This document shows positions 39,398 through 50,048 of a DNA stretch of 55,000 bases, piece after piece. The notes under the pieces were generated by a model. That model was not told the DNA's origin. It saw only the letters and a program-made list of their open reading frames with translations, and made no database searches. The number at the start of each line of letters is the position of its first letter. Within the stretch, counting starts at the first letter, position 1. The DNA is from Ministeria vibrans ATCC 50519 (Eukaryota; Opisthokonta; Filasterea), in the NCBI GenBank assembly GCA_943704425.1, contig CALSCP010001725.1:63412-118411 (forward strand), written 5' to 3'. The position numbers and the translations under genes were made by a program.

Positions 39398-42300
39398 TAT
39401 TATTATTATTATTATTAACATTATTATTAACATTATTATGTATTTTTGTCCGTTTAGCTATGATTGGGTCCCGCGCGACTGCGTGACACCTTTTGTGAAT
39501 ACGACTGCGCACATTGCTGAGCATTGCGCGGACCCCAGTGCACACGAGTGGGCTTTGCGCGAGGCAGCCGTCTTGCTCAAGATGCGTCTGACTGACCGTG
39601 TGCTCTATCTGGCGCATGGGAAAGCACCGGTGACGGAAGAGACGTCCAAGGAAGCGCAAAAAGAATTACAGAGGGAGGTGGAGACGGAAAAGGTTATGGA
39701 GACGGGAGAGGAAGAAGGAGAGGAGGACGCAGCCAAGAAGTCACGTAGTGGCGGAGGAGGTTCGCGCAAGGACAATTGGGATCCCGTGTGCTGTGTGTGT
39801 GAGGATGAGGGAGACGATGACGAATTGCTACTGATGTGCGAGGGACAGTGTTTGCGTGTATTCCATGCGCGCTGTCTGGGTCTCGACGATGTCCCGGCCG
39901 ATGTCTTCCACTGCGACGAGTGTCTGCTTGGCTTGCATCGCTGTCGTGCCTGTGGAGGCACTGAGGGTGGTCTTGTGCCCTGTGGCGAAGTGCGTGTCTG
40001 CGGTGCATTCTATCACGATTACTGTCTCAACCGACAGCCGCTTATGCGTCGCGAGGGTAAGAAGATGCTTTGCGCGCTGCACACGTGTGTCTCCTGCAAG
40101 GCGCCCGTCCGCCAGTCCAACGGCACCAACTGCATGCGCTGCTCTGTCGCCTATCACCTGCACGAATCATGTATGCCACCGCTTCTTAATGCTCTCTTTG
40201 ACGAGCACCGCTTTGTCTGTGTCCATCATGGCAGTGCCAAGCGTCTTAAGGGTGCCACAGCCGACTTTGTCATGTCTAAACGCATCACTGGCTCAGCCAA
40301 AGCGACACCTTCGACAACAACATCATCATCAACAACATCATCATCAACAACAACAACAACAACAAGTGCGTCTGTCTCTACTGGTGCGTCAGCTGAGAGT
40401 GGTGCGACGAAATCGTCAACAAACTCGGCAGATCGGGGCAGAAGGAGAGGCGCCAAGGGTAAGGGCAAGGCGCAGAACATGAGTTGCAATAAGCTGCGTC
40501 ACTCGCTCGAGTGTCGCGAGTGCCGCGAGGGCGGTTCGCTTGTGTGCTGCTCGAGCTGTCCCATCTCGATGCACTTTGAGTGTATGGACGAGTCGGATTG
40601 GCTTGCAGACGAGACCGAGCTGCCCGATGAGTGGTTCTGTCCGGACTGCGTCCAAGGCAAACGACCCGTGTTTGGCGACATTGTGTGGGTCAAGTACGGC
40701 ACCTACCGCTGGTGGCCCGCACAGATCCGTCACGAGGAAGAGCTGCCATCATCGGTGCGCAACGCTAAGCACAATTCCGACGACTTTGCGGTGCGCTTCT
40801 ACGGCACCGGCGACTACGGCTGGATTGGTTATGGCAACACCATGCCGTGGAGTGCACGCGAGGAGAAGGTTGCGCAGTCGGGCAAGTCGTCGCAGACACC
40901 TTTTGCGCGCAGTGTGAACGAGGCAGTTGCAGCGCAGGTCGAGCGCAACAGGGAGCTTACGTCCATGCTTAGCACGACGACACTCAAGCCACCACACTAC
41001 CGCAAACTCAGGGTCAACTCGTCGTACGTTGTTTATTGTGTGTGTGTGTCTGATTCACTCTCTGAATGTCCGGAGGGGGGGTTTTTTCTGGTTTTTAAAA
41101 TGGTAGGGCTGATGGACGAACGTATTTTGACAAGGACGAAGCGCCTGTGTGTGCCTGTCAAGTGGAAGGTAGCAACGCGTACCATTCTCACAATGGTAAG
41201 AATTAATAGTTATTAATAATAAATATATTTTTAGATGGAAAGGGCTGTGACCCTCTTGCATGCGTCAATGCCGTCACGTTCAACGAGTGCTCTCCTTCAA
41301 CGTACAACAACTGACACTCATTGAGCAACTTACACTCAAACAACACACACTCACTTTGGTATGGTTTTTTTTTGTCAAGGTGTCCGACTGGCGCACTGTG
41401 CGGAAATCAACGCTTTCAAAAGCGACAATACCCCAAGAACAAGCTGATTCACACGCGCGACCGCGGGTTTGGCCTGCAGGCGGCCGAGCCCATTGCCACA
41501 GACACGTTTGTTCATGAGTATGTGGGCGAGATTATCACACATGCGGAGAATCAGGCGCGACTCAAGCGCTATGCCAAAGAGGGCGCCAAGAACTACTATC
41601 TGCTGACGCTTGACGATGAGTATGTCATTGATGCGGGTACGAAATGCGCGTCGTTGTCACTGTCTTTACTGACCGTCACTGTTATCTGTCGTCTGTTGTG
41701 CAGGTCCTATGGCCAATAGTGCTCGGTTTATCAACCACAGCTGCGCACCCAATCTGAAGGCACAAAAGTGGGTTGTGGGAGGTTACACGCGCATTGGGAT
41801 GTTTGCACTGCGGGACATTGCGGCAGGCGAAGAGCTCACGTTTGACTATCAGTTCCAAGCGGTGGGCGAGTCGCAGCGGGAGTGCTGTTGCGGTGCGGCG
41901 ACGTGTCGTCGGCTGTTGGGCGCCAAGAAGGTGGCGGTGGACAAGACGAAGAAGAAGGTGAAGCTAACGAAGAAGCGACGGAGGGGCGCTGAGGGGGACG
42001 ATGAAGGGGAAGCGGGTGAAGCGGAGAGTGGAGGTGGCAGTGTGAAGAAGCGACGGAGCACTGTCAAGGCGGAAATGGAGCTGGTGTGTCGCGTGTGCGC
42101 GAAGGAAGGGGGTGCCCTAGTGCCCTGTGTGCGACCCACCTGTGGAAAGGTACCTGATTAGGGAAAGTGGAGAATTTGTGTGAGAGACGGATTGATTGTA
42201 CTCTTGGCGTTTTGTAGGTGTATCATATGAACTGTGTGGGACTTTCAAGCGATCCAGTGCGTTGGTCGTGTCCGTGGCACTTTTGTGAGGAGTGTAAGGA

Positions 42301-42433
42301 GCCCATTCGACACGTGGGAGTGCGTCGAGTGTGCCAGGCGTGCCAAACAGGCGTGAAGAAGGAGACCAAGGGGGAGATGGAGGAGAAGGTGGAAACGAAT
42401 GGTAGTGTGGAGGATGGGAAGATGGAAGAGTGA
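37848..42433 (+). CDS. bromodomain-PHD-PWWP-SET H3K36-type methyltransferase (NSD-like)
   Basis: Probable nuclear histone lysine methyltransferase, 1329 residues. Exons: 37848-38836, 38919-39278, 39458-41023, 41107-41195, 41235-41301, 41380-41636, 41704-42149, 42218-42433. Domain order: acidic/Ala-rich N-terminus; bromodomain (about 227-330; YARIVSHPMSFRKM, NACAFNEEGS); PHD fingers (about 560-690, CCVCEDEGDDDELLLMCEG onward); a third PHD (about 800-848, CRECREGGSLVCC); PWWP (about 855-915, FGDIVWVKYGTYRWWPAQI); AWS cysteines; SET (RGFGL, EYVGEIIT, RFINHSCAPN, GEELTFDYQF); post-SET CxCxxxxC (ECCCGAATC); and a C-terminal C5HCH-type PHD (CRVCAKEGG, CPWHFCEEC). The PHD-PWWP-AWS-SET-postSET-PHD core is that of NSD1-3. 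The bromodomain in place of the N-terminal PWWP is unusual. An in-frame ATG at 37773 would add a hydrophobic leader and was not used. Confidence 0.92.
39345..39440. repeat. (AAT)n/(ATT)n tract in an NSD-like intron
   Basis: Runs of ATAATAATA followed by ATTATTATTA and ACATTATTA, about 90 bp, forming a potential long AT hairpin within the intron at 39279-39457. Confidence 0.85.
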
Positions 42434-42849
42434 GGGGGACAGAGCGTGTGCGTGTGTGTGAAAGAGAAATGAAGGAGAGCAGTGTGTTGTCTGAACGAAC
42501 GTGTGTGATGATAAAAATCGAGAAAGCTTAAAAATAAGAATGGTTGTAGAATAATAATTATTATTAGATATTACTCAACGTCAACGACAACAATTAAGCA
42601 ATAAAAAGAGCAAACTAAACTTCTCGACCAGAATGTCCCAAAAGAAGCCCATAGACCCATTGATAGGCCCATAAAAAGAATGCATAGCTAAAATTATTAA
42701 ATTATACAAATTAAGTATTATGACTTTGTATTCATATTTTAAATTTTTTACACTGATAATAATAATAATTATACACTGTAGCAAAAGTTGCAAGAATGAC
42801 AAATACAATGACTATTCCTCTCTCTCTCTCTGTTTTTCGTTAGCTTAGG
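42434..42849. other. intergenic between convergent NSD-like and IP6K genes
   Basis: 416 bp, AT-rich apart from the first 80 bp. It contains a short CT run at about 42817-42833. No gene, RNA or strong poly(A) pair was recognised. Confidence 0.6.
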
Positions 42850-44147
42850 CTAGGGAGACTCGGGATCGGAATCGGATGAAGAAGAGTCTGATCTGAAGGG
42901 AGGGGAGGAAAAAACGGGAGGGCCGCGCGAGGGCGAGTCGGCAATGAGGGAGGCAAGATGGCGTCGGAGGGAGAAAACACCCAGGAGGACGCCGCGCTGG
43001 GACTCGCGCTGGACGGGAGTGAGGGCGGCAGGTGAACTGACGTATTGAGTGCGAGCAAAGTCAATGACGCGTACGTCGACGCGAGAAGGTGCAGTGGGGT
43101 TGCCGTCGAAGAGAAGAAGGAGCGACGAGGAGAAGAAACAGAAAGAGGTTTGCGAGCGAAGGACGTGTTCAAGACGTTTGAGGCGCTGCAAGAGGGCCCC
43201 AATGGCCTCTTTACCGCGCGCGATGGGTGACGGCTGATGAGAGCTGCCAAAGAAGAACTCACTGAGAGCATGATGAAAGCCATCTTGGTCGAGTTTGCGT
43301 CCAAAGTACTTGTCCTTGAACACAAAGCGATCTGTCTCGGCGTCGTATCGTTGCATGCCACAGATGCGCACACCTAAACGTGCCGACGTTGACATGGCAC
43401 ACTTGGCCAGCATTCGCTTTTCCTTTTCGGCGTTGCTAGGGTCGCAGTGTTGTCGTGTGCCCAATTTGAGATCAAGGACACACGGTTTGACCATGTCACC
43501 TGTGAGATCCTCAAGTGACACATACATGTTTGTGCCGACACTAGCTTTGCCGTCACGACTGCTTGTACTGCTCTTGTTGTTATCGTCATCGTCGTCCAGC
43601 TGTTGTTGTTCTTGGTGTTGTTGTTGTTGTTGTTCACGTGTATCTTGGTCGTCGAGCTTGCGAAGGTGTTTCGCGATGCATTTTTCCATCCATGGCTGTG
43701 TTGCGGTTGGTGCGTCGTCGTTGGACGATACGTCCTGGTCACTGTATTGCGCAGCACTCGACTGCCCATCGTTGCTCTTGCGGTAGGCGACGGCGCGTTG
43801 GAGCCCTTCGCGCACCTGCGCCCGCTTGAGCTGGAACACTTCGCGAAACGCCGGCACAAACTCGCGCAGCTCAGCGTGTTCGGGACGCTTGAGCCGCTCG
43901 TAGAAGTCCAGCTCCGTCGGCACCAACGGCTTGCACACGTTCTTGCTGTCGGCTATTCGCAATACACTGTCGTGCCCTCCGACCTAAACGCGACAAAACA
44001 AGAGGAGAGAGAGAGAGTTTTGAGTATTTTTGAAAAAAAGAGAAACGTTGACACTACGAAAATAAGAGACTATGTCGTGAGTGAAACACTTCATAGACTA
44101 ACATCGTAGTCTCGTGTGTACACGCTGGCATGTGTGGCGTAGCGCAT
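42850..44147 (-). CDS. IP6K: inositol hexakisphosphate kinase
   Basis: Makes inositol pyrophosphates (InsP7) from InsP6 and ATP. Exons (minus): 44147-44103 and 43983-42850; 392 residues, somewhat shorter than vertebrate IP6Ks. It shows the family signature PCVLDLKLGTRQH (PxxxDxKxG), then STSARLGVRICGMQRYD, FKDKYFGRKLDQDGF, SSSLLLLFDG and the metal-binding VDVRVIDFART. N-terminal YTRDYDVGGHDSVLRI and KPLVPTELDFYERL fit the inositol polyphosphate kinase fold. The ICGMQ and KDKYxGRK motifs favour IP6K over IPMK. The middle contains a Gln/His/Asp-rich insert (EQQQQQHQEQQQLDDDDD). The C-terminus is Ser/Asp-rich and disordered. It diverges from SmD2. Confidence 0.9.
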
Positions 44148-44522
44148 TTCGACCGATTACGCTGCTTGTTGAGCAATGACACTGAGACTATTTTTTGTAG
44201 GGGTAACGGCATTTGGAAAAGGAGACAAACTGAGGCACTGGCGGGTGCAGCGTCAGCGGGGACGGAGAAAAGGGAATGCGAGCAGAGGACTGGCGGCGAG
44301 CCGGGGCGGCGGGCTGTGCTCCCACAAGCGCAAAAGTCGGTTTTAAAAAATATTTTTAGTCTTTTTTTTTTTTTTTTTTTTTTTTTTCTCTTTTTCTCAT
44401 TCTCTCTCTTTACTCACATTACGACGATTGATTTTATCTGTCCATCCGCCGCTTTACGCTTCAACTTCTGTGCCCGGCGAGACACCCCCACACCATGCTC
44501 ACCCGTCTATCTCGTCCGCTAG
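44148..44522. promoter_or_regulatory. divergent region between IP6K and SmD2 with a T29 tract
   Basis: 375 bp containing a GC-rich part (44220-44340), then a homopolymer of about 29 T (44359-44387) and a CT-rich stretch leading to CGCTAG at 44522. The SmD2 start codon must be here but was not resolved: the required exon must end in phase 2 and no ATG fits a plausible donor. Confidence 0.5.
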
Positions 44523-45456
44523 GAAAAAGCTCAAGGGCGATTTGACACAGGACGAATTGAAGGAACGCGAACGTCTCGAGTTTGAAAATGGTCCTCTCTC
44601 GGTCCTCAGCCAGAGCGTGCGACACCAGACGCAGGTGAGATGGCTGCTCTAGTCACTGTGTGTCTCTGTCCACGCGTCTCCTGCCCGCCCCGTCGCCGCA
44701 CAACCCACTCTGATCGCTCTTTCTCGTTTTTTTGTCGTGTCCTCTGTGTTAGGTGCTCATCAGCTGCCGGAACAACCGCAAGCTGCTGGCCACCGTCAAG
44801 GCCTTTGATCGGCATTTCAACATGGTGCTGGAGAACGCCAAGGAGATCTGGACCGAGACTCCGGGCAAGGGCAAGAAGCCCATCAACAAGGACCGTTTCA
44901 TTCCCAAAATGTTTGTGCGCGGCGACTCGGTCATCATTGGTATGTCGCCTCTTTCTTGCTGTGCAGTCCCGCCCTGCTCTCTATCACTTTGTTCTCTCTC
45001 TATCACTTTGTCTCTCTCTTTATCACTTTGTTCCTCTCTCTGTATCACTTTGTCTCTCTCTTTATCACTTTGTTCTCTCTCTATCACTTTGTCTCTCTCT
45101 TTATCACTTTTTTTCTCTCTCTATCACTTTGTCTCTCTCTTTATCACTTTTTTTCTCTCTCTATCACTTTGTCTCTCTCTTTATCACTTGTTCTCTCTCT
45201 ATCACTTTGTCTCTCTCTTTATCACTTTGTTTCTCTCTCTATCACTTTGTCTCTCTCTTTATCACTTTTTTTTCTCTCTCTATCACTTTGTTTCTTTCTC
45301 CTTCCTCTCTCTGTCACTTTGTTTCTCTCTCTTTTCTTTCTCTCTCTCTTTCTTTCTTTCTCTCTCTCTCTTGTATTTTAATACGTCTCGTCTTTTGTCG
45401 CTTACAACCCTGATCTCTGCGTAGTTCTCAAGAACCCTGGCGGTGCACCCGAGTAG
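44523..45456 (+). CDS. SNRPD2: small nuclear ribonucleoprotein Sm D2
   Basis: Core Sm-ring protein of spliceosomal snRNPs. Exons read: 44523-44634, 44753-44939, 45425-45456; about 110 residues plus an unresolved first exon. The sequence follows human SmD2 closely: [64 protein letters not shown]-type [10 protein letters not shown], and an end [10 protein letters not shown]. Sm1 ([14 protein letters not shown]) and Sm2 (RGDSVIIVLKN) motifs are intact. The last intron (44940-45424) is largely a tandem array of ATCACTT units. AATAAA at 45480-45485 is the likely poly(A) signal, 24 nt after the stop. Confidence 0.92.
44976..45330. repeat. tandem array of 19-20 bp ATCACTT units in an SmD2 intron
   Basis: I count 16 copies of ATCACTT plus one GTCACTT variant, spaced 19-20 bp. 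Two unit types largely alternate (CTCTCTATCACTTTGT and CTCTTTATCACTTT), giving a higher-order period near 39 bp. The last unit reads TATCACTTTGTTTCTTTCTC, identical to copies in other genes. Confidence 0.95.
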
Positions 45457-45701
45457 TCTATGAAAGCCCATATTGTATAAATAAACTGAGAAGACTTTCC
45501 AATATTGCATTTTTGTGTCTTATTGATGACAATGCGCGAAATCAGAAATTCAAGTTGTTTGTTTGGACTTTGGAGTCTCCGAGCCAGAGTGAGTGCCATA
45601 CAAATACAAGCCTTCTCAAATTATTAGTCAACATAATGGAATTGATTATTAAACTTAAAAACTAATCATTTTCTTGAGTATTAACTATTTTTTTTACCTG
45701 A

Positions 45702-48700
45702 ATGATCTTAGGAACTGTCACTGCCCTCGTCCTCGCCTGTGCCATACAGTGCTTGGGCGATTCAACGACAGACTATGGAGCGCGTGTGAACACGTTTGAC
45801 GCAGCGCCGCTTGTCACGTATGCGCCGGACGGCATGAACGACCTTCAGGGACCGTTCAACCTGACAACGGACGCCTTTGACGCGCCCACGCTCGTCTACT
45901 GCACCATCGACGGCGACACCAACACGCTGCTGTTCTCGCTGAACAACGGAGTGCCGCTGTGGACGGTGATTCCGTCTCTCCTCGTCAGCAATGCGCCCAT
46001 CCCCATTTCCGGCATGGACTTGACAGCGACGCTCCAACTCCAGCCCGTCTGGTCGTCGCATTCTCTGCTTGCCGCCTTCACCGGCGACCTCACGACATTC
46101 TACTTCTTTGAGAACATGCGATGGCACCCTGTGAGCCTCAACACAACTCTGAAGCTGCAACAGGACCAGACGGTCGTCTATGGTGCCGGCAACAACGTCG
46201 TGATCCTTGTCCAGCACGACCCCGCGCAGTCCACAGTCGCGTGGCGCATTCAATTCGACATGAATAGCAACTCGACGGCGTCTCTCGTGCCCGCGACCCC
46301 ACCTCCTTTCAATCTCACCGCGAGCCCCTCGACAAGCGGCTACATCACGACCGACTCTGTCTTTGTCGGCTTCACCTCCACCTCTCAACTTTTTCGCTAC
46401 ACCATGAGTACCGACACGTGGCAGGAACTCGTTGGCTACCAACAGACCATGTCACAACAGATGGGGCGACCCATGTCGCACCAGCTCGTCGAGCGCAACG
46501 GCCTTCTTTTCATCGCCTACTACACCTCCTTCGGATTCAACCCCGATGGCATCCACCTCTTTTCTATCGACCCCTCGACGGGCGCCGCATCAAACTACTC
46601 CATTTGGAACTTTGACAATGTGTTGCGCAACGAGTTTCCCGTCTTCCTTCTACCCAGTGTTCTCAAGGGTGACGTCGACGACGACACCTTGCTCGTCATC
46701 AAGGTGAGCGTGCCTCTTGGGGGCGCCTACCAGTCGATCATGGTCAACCTCACGTCGCGCCTTGCGTACGCCAATGTCAACCAAATCAACACGATCGGCG
46801 TGGTCGACACACATCTTGTGCCCACGGGCGCATCCTCTCACATAGCCTACATGGTAGGTGCTCTCTTTGTCGATGGCTACTCTTTCCCATCGGGCTACTG
46901 CGACGTCTTCATGCTCGACGTCTCGCTCCTGTCCATCTCGCAAATCAACGTGCTCTCAGGCACCCCACCTCATCAGCGGGTGGGCGCCGCCGTGGCCTTT
47001 GTCAACGCTTCATCGTCCCCCGTGCTCCTTGTGCACGGCGGCTACTTCCCCGACGAGAGTATTGATCACGTTGTCTATGCGGACGCCTTCCTATTTGACC
47101 TCACTCGTCTCCAGTGGCGTCCCCTGGCGACTGGCCCTCACTTGGCTCGCCACGCAAGTGTCATGCTCGACAACAACCGATGGTTCCTTGCCACTGGATT
47201 CACCGGAGTGCACCAACCACCGTATGGCTACTTCACGGCCGATGCCTGGATTTACACGCTCGCCTCGGACTCGTGGCTTCTGCTGCCGCGTGCGCTTCCT
47301 GCCCCTTTGATTGGTGCCACGGCTGCCATTCTTGGCACGCGCGTTTTTGTTGGCGGTCCCAACATCACTCTCGAAGTTGATGAGAACTACGCGACTCCGC
47401 AAGGACCTTCCACCTTTGACTTCTACTCCATCGCTCTCGACTGTGTGAGCGATGCGGCATGCAATTGGACGCACGCGTCGCGCGCGCCAGTCAACGAAGC
47501 CGCTGCCGCAGTCTCCACACGCATGGTTACGCAAATGTCGAACGCATCCATGTCACTCTTCTTCTGTGACAACATGGGAAACTGCACAGGCGGTCTCATG
47601 CGTTTCTACCCGTACGCCTCCGAGCCCGTCGACCAGTGGCAGTCGGTGCCCTTTGCCATGAAACCCGCGCGGTACGCCTCGTGCTTTGGCTGTCTTGCTG
47701 CCTCCATTGTGGTCTCGCCCCAAGAAGACACCGCCACCAACACGGCTCTCCCTCGTCTCTTCATCACGCAAGTGGTGCGTCCCTACCCTCCCAATGGCTT
47801 TGTGTCGCTTGCATGCAGCCTTGGACAGGTCTCGGCCAATATCTCGATGACCCCCTGCCTCCCGTGTGCTCTTGGCACGTATGCCGACCGTCTGGGCATG
47901 ACCGAATGCATTGCGTGTCCAGCTGCGACCACCACAGCCGACACGGGCGCCCAGTCAGTGCTCGACTGTCGCCGCTGCGCCGACGACCAGTACTGCAATG
48001 GCCACGGCAGCTGCTATCTGGCGGGCGGCAGTCCTACGTGTGACTGTGAGTCTATCTACAGTGGCAGTGAGCTGTGCACCACTCCCTGGGTCGTTGTCTA
48101 TGTGTCGATTTCGGTCGCGTCCGCCCTTGTTTTTGTTCTCGTTGTGTACATCTCCAACCGCATGCTGCAGCGCTCACGTCGCCACAAGCAAGAGCTCATG
48201 GCATCTCTGTCACGCGTGGAAGAACTTGAACGTTCATGGATTATCGACTATGCAACCCTACGCCTCGGCGAGCGTGTCGGCAGCGGCGCAAGCGGCGTCG
48301 TCTGGCGCGGCACCTGGGGCGAAATCACCGTCGCCGTCAAGCAGCTCGCCGACCCCTTTGCCGACGACTCAGAGCTGGATCGTGAAGCGGCTGCTGTCCG
48401 TGCATTGCGTCACGAGAACATTGTTCTCTTTTACGGTGCCGTAAGAATACTGCAAGACGAAAAAAAAAACCTCAAAAGGTTTATTAGAGATAATTAATAA
48501 TAATAATATTAATAATTATAACTATAATTAAGTATTGTGCTGCTCTTTGTTTTGTTTATAGTTTTGTTTTGACATTGAGTACAGCTCTCGATTGTCTATT
48601 TATTTTCTTTATAATATTTTTATTATTCTTCTTCTTATTATTATTCGATTGGTGTGTCTTAGGGACGTGATGACAATGGAGCGGCCTTCTTTGTGACTGA

Positions 48701-49521
48701 ATTTCTCGCTCGTGGATCACTTCGAGACGTACTTGACGACGCGACATTGACCGATCAGCTGACGTGGGACATGCGACTGGCTCTTGCGCGTGATGGTGCA
48801 CGTGGGATGGAGTTTTTGCACTCGAGAGGGGTCTTACATCGCGATCTCAAGGTAATAGCAAAGCCAATATAATACTATTAATAAGAGTATCCATTTGTGT
48901 TTCGCGACCTATCTTTTTTGAGTGCAGTCTCTCAATTTGCTCGTATCGGCCAACTGGCGTCTGAAAGTGGCCGACTTGGGCTCGTCGCGAAAGACCGCGA
49001 GTCGTGTACCGGCCCCCTCGAAGCGCGTCGGACTGCTGGGACGACTGCTTGGACGTAATAGTCAGGGCCGTGGGCGAACACCGAGTGCGGGAGTCACAGG
49101 ACACAATGCGAGACAGGGGAGCGTGCAGCAGAATGCAAGCGCTGACTGTGAAACACTGGTGGATAGTGGAGCGCGTGAGATGGGCGAGCCTCTCTTGACA
49201 GACCATGTTGGGACTGTATTGTGGATGCCACCAGAGCTGCTGTTGCGCCAGAGCACCGCGTCTCCCGCCTCCGACATATATTCCTACGGCATTGTCCTGT
49301 GGGAGATATCGACAGGACGTCTTCCCTTTGACCACATTGACTCATTTGAGGTGTTCCAGGCAGTCAGTGCACACAATGCGCGTCCCCAGTGGCACGTCGA
49401 CGACACTGTCGTGCGCGACCACCCTGCCTTCAAGACCCTCATCGAGACTTGCTGGCTCGCCGACCCGCGCGCCCGACCTGCCTTTGAGATTATTGCACTT
49501 CGCCTAGCCATGATGGAGTAG
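45702..49521 (+). CDS. kelch/Cys-rich receptor-like TKL kinase
   Basis: Single-pass membrane kinase, 1173 residues. Exons: 45702-48440, 48663-48851, 48928-49521. Signal peptide MILGTVTALVLACAIQCLG. The ectodomain has kelch-like repeats (for example LLVHGGYFPD, YADAFLFDLTRLQWRPL, ADAWIYTLASDSW, TRVFVGG), followed at about 700-790 by a GCC2/GCC3-type segment (CLPCALGTYADRLGMTECIA) and an EGF-like loop (CNGHGSC, CDC). The TM helix is at about 795-817. The kinase (about 850-1173) has GSGASGVVWRGTW, VAVKQL, HRDLKSLNLL, ADLGSS, GTVLWMPPELL and SYGIVLWEI, typical of the TKL group. The DFG motif reads DLG; the metal-binding Asp is kept. A Gly/Arg-rich insert lengthens the activation segment. Such receptor kinases are common in amoebozoans and some other protists. 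Confidence 0.9.
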
Positions 49522-49576
49522 ACCCTTATGGTGTAAAATTTGTAAAAATATAAATTTAGGGCTTCAGCCTTGATGT

Positions 49577-49985
49577 TTAATAAGTGTTTTTGCGCAGCCG
49601 GACATGTTTGGGAGTGATCTCAATCGACTCGTCGTCTTGAAGCATCAGAATTGCCTCTTCAATGCTGAACCTACAGTCGGATTTTGAACAACTTGCTCTC
49701 TCAATCTCTTCTCTCTAGTTTCTAGTTCTTGATACCGTTTTGCAGGGACGAGGCGCACAAAGTCGTCCTTGTTGCTCGAGCGCACGTTGGTGGCTTTCTT
49801 CTCCTTGCACGGGTTCACTGTGAGAATTCCTCGCTTAGCACAGTTTCCAATAACCATCCCTTGATACACCTAACAGAGAGAAAGAGAGATCAATAGAAGA
49901 AAAACTTCTCTGTCCCTTGCTTCCTAGCACTTTGTTCCCCTTCCCCCCTTATCACTTTGTCTCTATCTCTTTGTTTCTTTCTCCC

Positions 49986-50048
<63 letters not shown>

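Noticed and set aside
44976-45330. CRISPR-like array in the SmD2 intron
   Set aside because: The short, regularly spaced units are not separated by unique spacers, and the locus is an intron of a eukaryotic gene; it is a minisatellite.
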